In this document: positions 47,401 to 62,519 of the stretch, piece after piece
How the letters are laid out: each line of letters begins with the position of its first letter
How positions within the stretch are numbered: the first letter of the stretch is position 1
DNA from: Plantago ovata
Taxonomy: Eukaryota; Streptophyta; Magnoliopsida; Lamiales; Plantaginaceae
NCBI GenBank assembly: GCA_028274465.1
Contig: CM051457.1
Coordinates: forward strand, 30,477,313-30,541,312
DNA: 64,000 nt
Direction: 5' to 3'
Notes under the pieces: model-generated
The model's input: the letters and a program-made list of their open reading frames with translations, nothing else
Databases searched by the model: none
Told to the model about the DNA's origin: nothing
Made by a program: the position numbers and the translations under genes

Positions 47401-48639
47401 CGCCCCTACCTAGAGTTGATGGTCTTTTAGTTCTAAATGTAGTATCAATTTAGTGCATCTTTCTCCGGAACTTCAAGTGCTTCCTAGAACTCATTCTCAC
47501 GTTCTTCAGGTGTTCGTAGCTTGCCAATCTGCAAGTTCCATGCACCCCTTTGGTTGACATGTATTCTAGCATCTTTTGGTGCGCTGGTCATTTCATGTAC
47601 CTTGTTGTCACTTTTGTAAGAATGCAATTGTGGTATCTGGCAACGAGCTCCCTTTGGATGATCCGCATAACCTCCTCCCATTGACTTATGCTGAAAACCC
47701 ATCATCCTAGAATGATATAGACCTCTCCAAGAAATCAAATGCAAACCGACCCAGAGCCTCCAACCATGGAATCCCAGTATGACATGTGCATGCACTTCTA
47801 GTCCTTCAACTACAACGAATGTTATAAAGAACATGACTCCTTGTGCACAAACAAGCACATTGCAATTCACTGCAGTACCTTATTTACACCCAATTACCAG
47901 TTTATTATGTAACTTGAGATCCTACCTCATATGGCATAACGGCCAGAGTCCGGATATTTACGAAGCCATAGCTAACATACTTATGGGTCACCCCATTATT
48001 CAACAATATAAACTTTTGTTGTGAACTAACCTGCCTTCAACCCTCAAAGCTCGACAAGCCTCATTACCCCTACTCGTATCTTCTTTGTCAACTCTCCTCA
48101 TAACCCTACGTTGATCATTCGACTACTCTTGTATCTTTCCTTTGGACAACTCCTGAGTTTTAGAAAATGTTAAGAGCTCGTATGTTACCATACGTCCATA
48201 CCCTAGAGTTTGAGGCAAATTGTACTTTATGTTCAAAGGACTAAGGGCCACATATATTATAGTATTTAGTGAACTCAGAGCTAGACATATCCTAGAATGT
48301 AATGTGGACTAATGGTCACATTATAATTTTCAGGGACTTAGCCCGGCATAGGCATCATGGTGAGGTAGGGATCAAGTGACCTCACAAAGTTACTCATAGA
48401 TAAGTCCAGTTAAGTTCAAGTTATTCATAGAGACACTATAAGGAAATATGAATTTGCTTGCTTTTGGGCAACTTCGCTTAGCCATACTCCTCACGATTTT
48501 GAAGAAACGGGACATGTTTTTTTATGTGAACACAACCAATTAATGTATCAATCCCGGATGAAATTAATAAAAATATTGATCTCCTTTAGCAAATAATCGG
48601 AATCTAATCTAGAATTATGCCTAAGATCACTCCTTATGT

Positions 48640-48674
<35 letters not shown>

Positions 48675-49088
48675 TAATTGAGGCTTTAAGTTTCAATTAA
48701 GCCTAAAAATAACTCCAATGAATGAAGATTTTGTTGGGCTACTACTATTTAGTATTAGTAGACCTCATTTAAGCCCCCAAATGTGCATTACAAAAATTGT
48801 TTAATTATATTTGTTAGTATTAGTATGAAAATTAATAATGGTACCGACGACTCTCAATTAAGCCCTAACCATTTTCATCTCCAGTTTGGGAATGGCCTTT
48901 TAAACCCAAAACCGGAGAGTCAGAGCTCCGTTTCTCTTCGCCCGGACTCTCATGGCGGATAGATTGAAAGTGTTCTTCAAAATCACCCAACCCTAATTTA
49001 CCATTTCAAATCATCTACTCCCTTCTATATCACTCTTCCAATCGATCATCATCTAATCAGAGAGGAATTCTTCTGACAGTGAGCTGTA
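44431..49088. other. repeat-rich intergenic region
   Basis: 44431-45640 shows nothing beyond AT-rich sequence and a possible promoter for the minus-strand RING gene. 45640-47130 is a probable LTR-retrotransposon fragment (separate entry). 47270-48100 contains coding-like but broken segments. 48642-48671 is a run of about 30 T. 48840-49030 looks like a gene leader for the small open frame at 49089. Confidence 0.4.
45640..47130. repeat. probable LTR-retrotransposon fragment
   Basis: No coding domains. The stretch has a TATTTATAA-type box followed by 'ggagtatgtaactcccatg' repeats (about 46210-46380), as in Copia LTRs. At 45835-45940 is an oddly regular set of GCGGnCCGCTT blocks: 'agcgagccgcttgg', 'agcggtccgcttga', 'agcgggccgcttgg', 'agcggttcgctt'. 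Borders could not be fixed. Confidence 0.35.
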
Positions 49089-49396
49089 ATGGAGTCACTA
49101 TGTTCATGTGTATTTGTTGTTCTTGTGAGCTCCTATTTGGCTATTTTCGGCGATTCAGGTAAATTCCTATTGCTTTCTGAGCTAATACTTAATTAGCCTG
49201 TCAATGTTGATTTTGAGTTCATTTGGATTGATTTGTCCTCATATTTTGCTTGTGATATGTTGCTCGAATGTATCCTCCTGGAGATGTATCTCAGACAGGC
49301 AGTACTCCCAATTTCTTGGGAACTACTGGGGAAAACCATAATAATGAGTTTCTGTATTACGGTTGGCCTGAAATAGGGAACTTTGAAGATGTTTGA
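49089..49396 (+). CDS. candidate small secreted peptide
   Basis: Exon 1 is 49089-49158, which encodes a 23-residue signal-peptide-like start (MESLCSCVFVVLVSSYLAIF). A GT donor (TCAG|GTAAAT) follows. Exon 2 is 49299-49396 after an ACAG acceptor; it joins in phase and ends in LYYGWPEIGNFEDV and a stop, giving about 55 residues. The open frame upstream of this acceptor also continues (MYPPGDVSQTGSTPNF), so the acceptor choice is uncertain. No known peptide-hormone family is recognised. A transcription-leader-like stretch precedes it. Confidence 0.35.
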
Positions 49397-50037
49397 TAAA
49401 ATGTTCGGGTAATGCTAGCTGAACCTTTCTTAACAAATTGAATAATTGTATAGACAAATGATTAGCTCAACTAGATCTTTTAAGTTAAAGTGAGCCACTT
49501 TGCATTGCACTTAAAGGTGTCAAAATTTATAGGAGACATGAACCGCTAACAAAGTGTAGACGGGCGCAGTTCATGCATGCATAGTTTACTTTGTCAGTTA
49601 GTCTTGGAGATGGAACCCTCTTGGATGATCTAGTATACAGAGGAAGATAATAAGTGTGATATGCACGACTTAGAATGCTACAAGTTCCTTTCATATGTTT
49701 TAAATTTTCACGAAGCGCTTTTGCTTTACGAATCGCCCTAGACGTTTTGTTTTAAAACTTTGTTTTTTCCGTGCTCTTGGGCGTAAGCTCGAGCGCGAAC
49801 TATATGGTTCGTGAAAGGAAACCCTAGTTCGAAATTGATCCTCCTTTCACCTTGCATCTCCGCCGCAATCTTTCATATAATGAATGACACAAATTAGAAA
49901 CTGGCAGCATTTCTCATCAAATATGAACCATATGATATAGAGATGTTTATTCTTCATCATATCTAAAGCAGCCGCAACACCACCCTTGTTGATACTGCTT
50001 CATTTTATCTGTAATTGGATAACTGGAATAGGAAATC

Positions 50038-53315
<3,278 letters not shown>

Positions 53316-54861
53316 CTAAAATTAGTTCTTAAAGATCAAGGATTATGCAGCTCAACTACACATGTTTCCAAGGAAATTGGTGTAGTAAGCTTGGTTAGTT
53401 ACATTATGTCATGTTTACTTCTTGAGAGATTTTGCTTTGTTTGAGATTTTTTTTGATTAAAACTATTGACTGTTACTTTGGTTTGTTATCTCCTGGAAAC
53501 TCAATCACATTATGTTTAGTTGACAGTTCTGCGTTTGTTTTGATATGTTAGTGTTGAACTATTATTTGTGGTGTTCTCGTTCTTGAAGTAAAGTTTAGTG
53601 TTGTGCTCTCTAGTTTTAGCTAGAGTGCATATTTTTAGACAGAGATGGTGAGATGAGTGAAGAGGGCATCTTATCTAGTATGTGGCCCAGGCATTTCATA
53701 ATTATGAAATGTCTGGGTATATATATGGGTATATAAGTAGACATGTTAGTATATGAGGCACTTTGTGAAGATCCAAGAACTAAACTACAGATTGGGTTTA
53801 GGGAAGTGTAACAGAGATTAGTAATTAGCAGTGGAATTTGAGTATGTTGAAAGTGTACTACTTTCTCCGTTTTAAACGATCTTGTACAAAACGGAGGAGG
53901 AGGAGCATAACACATCATGTAACTGCAAGTTATTGGTTAACAAGTTAGCTAACACAATCTTTCAAAGTACAGCTTGAAAATACATCCAGTAGCTAACATT
54001 TCATGTAACTTGTGATCGTGTAACTATAAATGTGACGGGTACTATGCTCGGTAAATACCATTCCCAATATCATTATCTCCTGTCCATTTCATTATCATCA
54101 AATATCGTGTTCTTCTCTTTTTTGAGAAAAATAATATCGTGTTCTTCTCAATCAGATGCATCTGTGTTACTTTTATTCATTCCCCCCCCCCCCCCTCAAT
54201 TTCGTCATCTACTCATCTTTCCATCATAGATATAGCCACGTCTTTTTTTTCATGCTTTTTTCGGTGTTTCATTATATTTTTATTATGACAATACATTAAT
54301 TTTACATCTTCCTACCTGTTTTTATTGGTTTACTAGCAAACTCTGAACTCTTTCTCACCCATCAGCTTGAACTCGCATAAATTTCAATCTCATCAAGTTA
54401 ACAATCATCGCGGAGAAATTATGTGTAACAAATCGTATTTTCAATTTCAACATAATTTTACTATAGTTATATACAAAGGAAAGTGTATATGGTTTATTTT
54501 TTGGTCAATAGTGTATTTATAAACAGAGATATCAACATATAAATTGATAGTAGATTATTATCAACCATAACTCTCCACAAAGTGCATAAAGAAAGTGAGG
54601 CTTTCATTTCAATCATAGAATAAATTAACAATAATTTGATTATGACAGAAGTGAAGGAAAAGTTAACCATGCTCGTTGTGCCTTACCCGCTTGTAAACTA
54701 TCAAAAAAAAATTGTGCACGTCGAAAATATATTACAAGAAACGCTAGCTAGTTCTTTATAATGAGTCGTCGAAAACTTTTCCAATCATAGCCATTGCATT
54801 AAACTATCAAAAACTTGGCGGCAAGTTATTAAAATTATATTGCGCAAACAATGTTTAATGT
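53316..54861. other. intergenic, nothing coding
   Basis: 3' region of the F-box gene, then AT-rich spacer with a 14-C run (54182-54195) and the palindrome listed separately. No supported gene. Confidence 0.4.
53686..53717. repeat. 32-bp near-perfect palindrome
   Basis: CCCAGGCATTTCATAA is directly followed by TTATGAAATGTCTGGG, its reverse complement with a single mismatch. The central 20 bp (53692-53711) are perfect. It is followed by a (TATA)-rich stretch. It could be a cruciform-forming site or the core of a miniature transposon. Confidence 0.7.
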
Positions 54862-54945
54862 AACACAGAGCCACAAGATAAACACATCGTGCACAGGCAG
54901 GCATTAATATACTCGCACGGCCACATCAGAAGTACCGCAAGTCCG
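54862..54945 (-). pseudogene. decayed RING finger remnant of the BOI paralog
   Basis: Just downstream of the stop of the truncated BOI-like gene, three frames together still show RING pieces. There is LRTCGTSDVAVRV in one frame, ILMP in another, and CLCTMCLSCGS in a third, in the right order compared with CKVCEHRVASIVLMPCCHVCACKTC of the gene at 43384. The remnant shows that this gene once had a RING, now lost by small insertions or deletions. Confidence 0.5.
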
Positions 54946-54971
54946 CAGCTGTACACATTTTGAGACAAGCT

Positions 54972-55669
54972 TCACTGGTTCCACATGTCCACATGATTTG
55001 ACGATTCTGCATCTTCATGTTCATTGCTCCGGATGTTAGAGTGCCCATAGCTTTTCACCTCTTTCAGTTTCTTTTGCAATGCCTTCGCAGAATTTTCCCA
55101 GTTCGTCGCGCTGTTGCGCAGACTTACAATCGGCCATTCACAACCATGTAGAGCGTCTTTCAGCAATTTAATGCGATGTGATTTCATTTCAATTTCAATG
55201 TCTTTCTGTCTTATGATTTCATCAGCCCTCTCCTGGACCAACTTATCTAACACTCCTGACAATGCGTTCTCCAGTTGCTCATTCTACTCGAAGAAAAAAC
55301 AAAATCAGAAAGAGTAATCATTTTCAACACAATCTATGAAAATATGAAATTCTGGACAAAAAAAGGCTATTAAAATCTAGGAATGCATATGGAAAAATCT
55401 AAAAGTAAATTTGTTTAAATGCGTACACTGGATTCGAGGATCTGATGAATTGCTAGGTGCGCGTTCCAGTCCTGATGAAAAGGGGTTAGGTTGTGAAGTC
55501 CAGTGAAGAGTGTTGTTGTGGGCACTTGTGATAAAGGCTGGCCGAACAATTTTGGAACATACATCCGCTGGGGTGATCTAAAGAGGGTTACTGGTTCAGC
55601 AGGGGCTTTCCCTTTCCTCTTGCGCCTATTGTTTTCGCCTGATAGGGAATGTCCATAGTTGTTCGACAT
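54972..55669 (-). CDS. truncated BOI-like protein without RING
   Basis: Exons 55669-55427 and 55283-54972 (GT/AG, phase 0) give 184 residues. The second exon parallels that of the BOI-like gene at 43384. It has LDKLVQERADEIIRQKDIEI, a coiled segment, and SLRNSATNWENSAKALQKKL, matching AKLWENSAKDVNQTL. The frame ends before the RING, whose decayed remains follow. The ATG at 55669 (MSNNYGHSLSG) is the first good start. Exon 1 is a basic then Pro/Ser-rich region with KRKGKAPAEPV and little similarity to the other gene. As a RING-less protein it could not be an E3 by itself. It might compete for partners through the coiled segment, or simply be a pseudogene. Confidence 0.65.
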
Positions 55670-56528
55670 TGTGGTATGAAACACGAATGGGCAGAAATAG
55701 GAAGTCCGTAGAGATTAATGTCTGATGAATGATGGATAAGTGGCGAGGGGATTGTTTTAATTTATATGTGGAAATTGAAGGGTGGCAATTAATGTTTTGT
55801 GCGAAAGGGTACATGAACTCTTGACTCTTCGGAGTAGCTTCAATCCAATGGACGTGCATTTTCATGAGATGTTTTCCATTATTATCGAAATGAATCAAAC
55901 AGAACAGAGAACGTTTCGAACAAAAGGTGTCATTTGCAAAGATTTAATTGGTTTTTGAATGGCTCCATCTTAATTTCTAGATTGGTCGCACACTTCGCCT
56001 ACAAAATGAGTAATACTTGTATGTTGTTACATACTCCCACCATCATATTATTAATTAATATTACTAAAAAAATAGAGCAATTTTGATTTTATAAATTAGT
56101 AATAAAAAATTGATAAGAGAGGGAAAAAAATGTGACGGGCAAGAATGAAAAAAATATAAAGAAAATAAATGGTGCATAAAGAGTTACATAATTTTAAAAC
56201 GAAAGAAATTGTATCAATAGATTTACGTTTAGTGATAATGCTTGAGAAAAAGTTACTAATATCAGACTGAGTAATTTATGTATATTTGTAAGAATGATTA
56301 GTAACTAGAGGATAAATTAATAATTTAAAATGTTATTACATTATCAGGCATATATTTACTGGTTACTACCATTCCAAGACAATGACTTTCCCAGTTCAAC
56401 ACGGATTGAAAGTAGACTACAATCTTTCTAAAATACCGCAAAATATAAATAAAATTGTTGACTAAAAACCCATTCGTTAAATTTTTCTAAATTCTAACAC
56501 CTTAAGTCAAGGAACTCAAATCCATCCG
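55670..56528. other. intergenic, nothing recognised
   Basis: Upstream region of the minus-strand BOI-like gene and very AT-rich spacer. No coding signal. Confidence 0.4.
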
Positions 56529-56600
56529 TACACGTCATCACACTCCCTACACGTGTACCGTTCACCTGGTTTCCTGCTTGCCCGCGAAATCATGTATAAA
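56529..56600 (+). promoter_or_regulatory. ABRE/G-box pair and TATA box of the histidine-rich gene
   Basis: ACACGTCA (56530-56537) and the palindromic ACACGTGT (56549-56556) are ACGT-core elements bound by bZIP factors in abscisic acid and stress responses. TATAAA at 56595-56600 sits about 50 bp before the ATG. The spacing suggests a compact stress-inducible promoter. Confidence 0.55.
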
Positions 56601-56650
56601 TCTTATTATCCAACCTGCTAAAAAAAATCTACACTTCCCAAAACCCCCAA

Positions 56651-57295
56651 ATGGCGAAAACCACCACCCTTGCCGCCGTGTTCCTCTGCCTGTTCGCCGT
56701 CGCTCTTGCCCGAACCGAGCCAATCACCGATGACACCACCTCCACCGCAGTTTCCCTCCCTATCTCCGAACTCAAGCCCACATCCACCGAGATAGTCAAT
56801 GGCGAGACTCGGTCAAACTCAGAGATTACCAGAACCGTTATTCCGGTGATCAACTACCATTTCAATCAAATCAAACGCCGTTTCCGCGTCAGATCTAAGT
56901 ATCCGTGCCACCATCACCACCACAATGAGCGCAGGGAGATCTCGTATGGTAACGACATGCTCGTTTCTAACCCTGGCGAGAACTCTGACTTCCCCAATCC
57001 CGAGAGCATCCGCGCCCAGAGGAAGCAGTGGATAAAGCTTCACCACCAACGCCACGAGGAGGAGAGTGACAGTGATGACGAAGGCGAGGATAAGAAAGTG
57101 TTTAAACGACTCCGTTTCCACAATCACGATTGGACTGAGCAGGTGGTCTCGGATGGGAATCGTGGAATCAAAGAGGTGTTTCCGTATCACCACCATCATC
57201 GCTATCATCATCATCATCATCATGATCATCAGCGTGAAGAGAAGAAAGGCGGTCTCATGAAGCTCATGGGCGATTTTATGAACAATCTTTTCTAG
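56651..57295 (+). CDS. secreted histidine-rich protein of unknown function
   Basis: Single exon, 214 residues, ATG in a good plant context shortly after a TATA box. Residues 1-20 are a signal peptide (MAKTTTLAAVFLCLFAVALA). The mature protein has two His-rich blocks: CHHHHHNERRE near residue 86, and about 30 residues near the C-terminus with clusters of four and six histidines. An acidic run (EEESDSDDEGEDKK) and the C-terminal LMKLMGDFMNNLF are also visible. No catalytic domain is present. His and Asp/Glu clusters suggest binding of zinc, copper or nickel in the wall or vacuole. This is inference from composition. The ACGT-core promoter elements hint at abscisic acid or dehydration control. 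Confidence 0.8.
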   Translation: MAKTTTLAAVFLCLFAVALARTEPITDDTTSTAVSLPISELKPTSTEIVNGETRSNSEITRTVIPVINYHFNQIKRRFRVRSKYPCHHHHHNERREISYGNDMLVSNPGENSDFPNPESIRAQRKQWIKLHHQRHEEESDSDDEGEDKKVFKRLRFHNHDWTEQVVSDGNRGIKEVFPYHHHHRYHHHHHHDHQREEKKGGLMKLMGDFMNNLF

Positions 57296-57577
57296 AGTTT
57301 CAACACGATAGTGTATGAGTGGTTAGTGTTTTGATGATTGTTGTGTGTGCTTTTGCAGTTGTCTAATCTGGTTGTGTTGATAATGTATGTCTATGTAATG
57401 TGTTCTTATTGCATGAATTTACCTCCATGAAGATCTGTTTCTGTTTCAATAATGTGAAATATACATTTGAAGTTGCTTTAAGTTTTAACACTCGTGTGCT
57501 AATCATCAAATGAAGATGCCTAATAGTGCACAAGTAATGTTTTATGGCTTTATACTAAGCAACAAATGCCTCCAATC

Positions 57578-60373
57578 TCAGAAAGTGCAAGTACCCGTTT
57601 CCTGGCTGCTTGTAAGCTCATTGCATACCAATGGACTAACTTGAACTGCAGCTCCACTTACATCAGAGCATTGCCAGGGCAAATCTCTTAGTCCCGGAGC
57701 TCCACCGAGGCTAATATCTGACAGACAGATACTAGTAAAAGGCGCATTCTTAATGCCACGGATCAAACCAGGCTGCTGTACCTTATCTCCCCTGATAAGG
57801 TTAATCTTGACATCTTTGAGGATTGGGAGCGCATTTGGGTTATAATTTTCATCAGGGTGGTCTCCCACATCACCAGCAATCTTTATGCCCTTTCGAACAT
57901 TCACCATGTGGACATCTGTGACGGTAACGTTGCTAATAACACCTCCTCTGCCAATGTTTGTTTTTAAATGGATTCCGACTCCCATGTTGGATAAATTGAT
58001 GTGCTCAACCAAAACATTGTGAACGCCACCAGATGTTTCACTTCCGACTGCGATTCCAGCAAATGGTGATGAGCCGTTCACCCGTCTGATGGTTATGTCG
58101 ACACTGGGCCGTCCATAAGCTATTCCGTATTCATCCCATCCACTCTTCACAGCTACAAGGTCATCTCCTGTTGATATGTAGGAGTCCTCGATACATACAT
58201 GGGAGCTAGAATCTGTATCAGGATACAACCAAGATAAATATGTCGATGAATATGAGGATCTCTTTGCAGATTGAAATAGAGGCAGAGAGTGGGGAATGAG
58301 TCCAGTTTATGGCTCACATAATGGAAACCACTCTAACTGCTCCCATGCTTAAATTCAACGATGCGTATAAAGGCATATTTTAAACTTTTGTCTGTATTAT
58401 TAGTATCAGAGTGGAATGAACATCACAATTCACAAGTAGTGTCATACCTGGATCAATTCCATCAGTATTTGGGGAGTTTGGTGGAGCAAGTATGGTGACA
58501 TGATGTATGACTACATTGCTGACAAAAGGAAATGAGTGTGTTAATAACTCATGTAACTTCTTTTTCATTTTTCAGCAATATTACAGCCAAACAAGCAGGC
58601 AATGGTAGAACTTATTAACAGAGGCCTCATACCATCAGATCCACAGTTAATGGCTCTAGCTATCTCTACTTTTCACGTAAAAGTTAAATTACACCGATGT
58701 CTATCATATATATATTGCTCTTTTAACAAAATTTTACCTACTAAAATAAGGGATTAATTTGATTAAAAGATTGAAGCTTTTACCTGCAATACACAGGATG
58801 TATGTTCCAGAAAGGTGAGTTCCTGAAAGTAACATTAGAAATGATTATGCTCCCAGAGTTCATCAATTCAATAAGGTTAGGCCTAGTGAACTGAAGTGTT
58901 CGTTGCCTCCACATATTCCACCAGACATCACCTTGACCATCGATCGTCCCATTTTCACCTATTATAGATAAAAACAAGTATTATGAAAAATAGTAAATTA
59001 AAGCTTCTGTTTGAGTAATTGTTTTGTCAATACTAAATTACTCAGAATGATTTTTGTTGCCAAGAACACCTTATTAATAACAAGTCACCATAACTGAAGT
59101 AACAAAATCTTAGTAAGATGGCTATTATTTACATCAGAAGCTAAAATGATGCCTTTTATCTGATCCATTACATGCATAACTGTCCATTAATTCCACACTG
59201 ACCTGTAATTATAACATCTTGTAGCCCGTCGCCATGGATTAAGCTTATATACCTATTCCCGGGGCGTTCTCTTCCTCTTCCATAAGATGGCAAGGGAGCT
59301 ATTAGGGGCCATTTCTCTGTCTCCTGATGCAGATGCAAAGTGTCAAACATCCTTGTGATTAGGCAAAAACAGATATTAAAAACCAAATGGCCCGAAAGTA
59401 TTAAGCTGTCTCAGTGTATCATGTTGAATTAACATAAAATTACTGTCAGCAGCTAGAAGTGTCCTTATAAATGCCTGTTTTTAACATACTCAGTGTCTAC
59501 TCTAGTACTGAACTACTGTTAATGCACCTAAGTTAGTGAAGGAGAAAAAAAGAAAAAGAACGCCCTACTCCCAAACTACTTGCCATGGTGAAATAGAACC
59601 ATAAGTCCGTAACCTTATGCAAGCTATGCATATTCTAAAATCTAAACCTCAACCTTCTCTTCATTTAACCACCACACTTTTGTGGTCGTAAAAGACATAA
59701 TAATGTCACCTTCAGCAAGTAATTCTATATCGTTTTTCAATCTTTAGAATGATATTCACACATAATGAATTTGCGAAACTAGCCCATTACCTTGTGTAAT
59801 TTCTTGAAGTGCCCCTTTCTCGAAATTACAGATATCCTCAATTACTATACAAGTTACTATAGCCAATATACATCTGAAACTAAACTCCAGACACAGCCTA
59901 TTTACATACATCATCACTCCAATGAACTCAATCTCAACTTAACTACTAAAAAGGTCAACTAGATTACACAATATTTACTTCAGCAAGCAAAATGCAGCAT
60001 AATATCGCAATATCGAATCATCGAATACCTGAGAGGCTTTAATAACAGCACCACTAGCCAGGAAAAGAGTCATGTGGCTAGTAAGATTGAAAGGTCCAGT
60101 CAAATACACTCCTGAAGGAACGTACAGCAGAGTACCATTACCCTTGGAATTCAACCGTTCGATTTCAGCTACTGCATCCACAAATGCTTTCGTGTTCAAG
60201 CTCACTCCATCACCCACTCCCCCAAAATCAGTTAACCGTACACCGTGCTCTCGGTGTTTCACTGGAACAATCCCCGAGCAAGTTACCGGATCATCACCGG
60301 CAAACGCCACACCGACATTTATTATAAACACAACAGCAAGTACATAAGTAATTGAGCAATCACGTAGCTTCAT
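57578..60373 (-). CDS. probable polygalacturonase (glycoside hydrolase family 28)
   Basis: Exons 60373-60029, 59323-59203, 58958-58784, 58518-58448 and 58212-57578 (all GT/AG) join to 448 residues. The protein starts with a signal peptide (YVLAVVFIINVGVAFA) and is expected in the cell wall. The right-handed beta-helix of family 28 is evident, with NTDGIDPD (231-238), STGDD (251-255) supplying the acid pair, and GSETSGG (294-300). The last is where classical endo-enzymes have GHG; plant 'probable polygalacturonase' members of this clade have GSE-type variants. The usual RIK is replaced by HLKTNIGRGG. These enzymes hydrolyse pectic homogalacturonan and loosen walls in growth, abscission or fruit. 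Because His and RIK are altered, activity on standard substrate is not certain. Exon structure and length fit the family. Confidence 0.92.
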
Positions 60374-61704
60374 TTTTAGGCTTTTGGAGAATTATGTCGC
60401 TTTTTATGCCTTTTAGTTTTAGTGGTTTGGTTGAAATGGATTTGGTTTGGAAACAAACAAATAGATGGCAACTAAAGGAAACACAGAAATGCTGTAAGCA
60501 GAAAATTCCAATAAAATTGTCAGTGATGATGCAATTAAATCCAACAAAGCTCGACAAATAGAAGACAAGTTTTACATAGATCTGGAAATGATGAACAGTA
60601 GAGTAAAAGTATTTAGATCTTAGCTCAGCATTTATGGAGCAAATCTGTCAAATTTGGAGAAGTTGAAGTTTTAAGCTGGAGAGGAAAGTGAAGTGTGTTG
60701 TGACTGAGACCTGAGAAATGATTTAATTAATTAAATATAAATTTAAACGGATAAATTTGGGTTAGTTTGTAGTGTAGGTGAGAATCATCATTGATTATCA
60801 ATTCAATCTTAGTTTCTTAACGAGTAAATTGCAATTCCCTCCCTGTTTAGTTTATTGATTTCTTAAAGCACCCTATACATTTTATTAATGAAACCTATGT
60901 GTATTAAGGGGCGACAACGTTTGGTTGTATTAGTCACCAAAACGGAAACGGTATAAATTTAAGAAAAAATAAAAAAAAAGAAGGGGTGAATTTAAGATCT
61001 TTTAACCACTAAAGTATAAGGTTACATAACAAATTTCACAATCCAACCTTGATATGGATTAACAATATTTATTCAAATGGTAATCTTTTAAGTTGTAATT
61101 CCTCTCTATCTAAAAAGAAGAAGAAGTTTTATACAAAGATGCAATGAACAAAGAATTAGTATAAGAGACTAAGAATCACTACTAGAGGCTCGTAGACAAC
61201 TCAAGAAAGTATAAGAAGTCCAAGTACAATTTGTAATTTGTGTAGAGGGAAGTTAACAATGTACTAGCAGACAAGCTGGCGAATGAAGAAAAAACTCGAA
61301 CTTGTGAAAGGCAGACTAGGAATCATGTAGATTCGGTTTTTGTATACATTTGATAGTTGCTTAGGATGGCTTTTGAACGGATTTTGAACGTAATTAAGAT
61401 GGATGATGTCGTAGTTTATCGCACTGTAAACGCTGATTCATAATGTTTTAATATGAATGACTACTTTTGAAAAGAAAAAAAAACAAAGAATTAGTATAGA
61501 TATGAAAAGAGTAAAATAAAATAGCAAATTACATGTAAAATCAGAATAATCGAAGTAATTGATACAATGATACACATCAAAACTATAATCAATCCATCAT
61601 TTTTCCAGATTTAAATCCTAAAAAGGAAGCTATGGGATATATGGACACTTATCCATATTTTGACTCTTCTATAAGGAATCACACTAGGTGTACTAGTAAT
61701 TTTT
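60374..61704. other. promoter side of the polygalacturonase gene and intergenic DNA
   Basis: 60374-60720 is the leader and upstream region of the minus-strand gene. 60721-61704 is AT-rich. Nothing else is visible. Confidence 0.4.
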
Positions 61705-62060
61705 AGTTAAAAAGATAAATATTTCTAGGAATCTAACAACGTATTGGACATGATATGCCGGGCCTTTGACAATTCTTCAAGCTTTAGCAAATGGGACAAA
61801 ATTACTTTTGAAAGAGAATCTTCTTACATCTAGAGGAGATACTCATTTATTCAATATTGAGTCCATAGCGTTAATATCCATTTTTCTAAGTTATTCAATA
61901 ATTAATTTTAATTATCGAATTATTCTAGCCGATCTTAGTATTTATTGGTGTTTTTCTTTTTTTTTTTTTAATAGCCATTTCAAGCCTTGCGCCCGTCGTA
62001 CTTCTTATGTCTAGATATGGATATAAAAATCCAAAGTCTAATCCGTTCTTGGCACGGTAT
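61705..62060 (+). pseudogene. nuclear copy of chloroplast ndhA (fragment)
   Basis: Reading across small frame changes, the translation matches the conserved part of NDH subunit 1. It runs QRIG, then '[20 protein letters not shown]', [25 protein letters not shown] and SSLAP, and ends at a sequence like LLMSxYG. Stops and shifts (for example after PGL near 61766, and the T-rich insertion at 61950-61965) show it is dead. It is about 350 bp long and has no flanking plastid genes, so it is an old plastid-to-nucleus transfer. Confidence 0.8.
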
Positions 62061-62519
62061 AACATAGTGCTAGATTGGCCCATGTTTGAAGTTGCACGGA
62101 CATTCGATTTTGTTGTCTATATATGATAACTGGATGCTTGTACGCTATAATGCATGTATATGGCTAATGAAGTTAAAAAGCAACATAATTTTGAGAGTTT
62201 AAAATAGTTTAGACTTGGTGTCAAATTCTTGTAGGATGTAATTGATTAAATAAATTCATATATAGATTGGTATTACGACTTAATCTATGTTTAGTAAAGG
62301 CTACAAAATTTTGAGCCATTAGGGTTTATATGTTTGGCCCGCATATAACCCTAAATTGTAAATCATGACATCAAGACATGTATCGCTCAGTATGCCTCTT
62401 TATTCAACTGAACGTCAAGCAAAATTTTCTTCGTCTCTCTTATTATTCGGGTATTTTCCTGTCAAATCATAATTTCTTTCCTAACTTACACAGGCCAAAA
62501 CCTAGCTAATTGCGGACTT

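Noticed and set aside
47484-47870. 128-residue minus-strand frame
   Set aside because: No recognisable domain, no ATG-supported structure, located in repeat-rich DNA.
56819-57229. Long minus-strand frame opposite the histidine-rich gene
   Set aside because: It is the antisense shadow of the His codons (Met/Val/Ile-rich). The sense strand has the signal peptide and TATA box.
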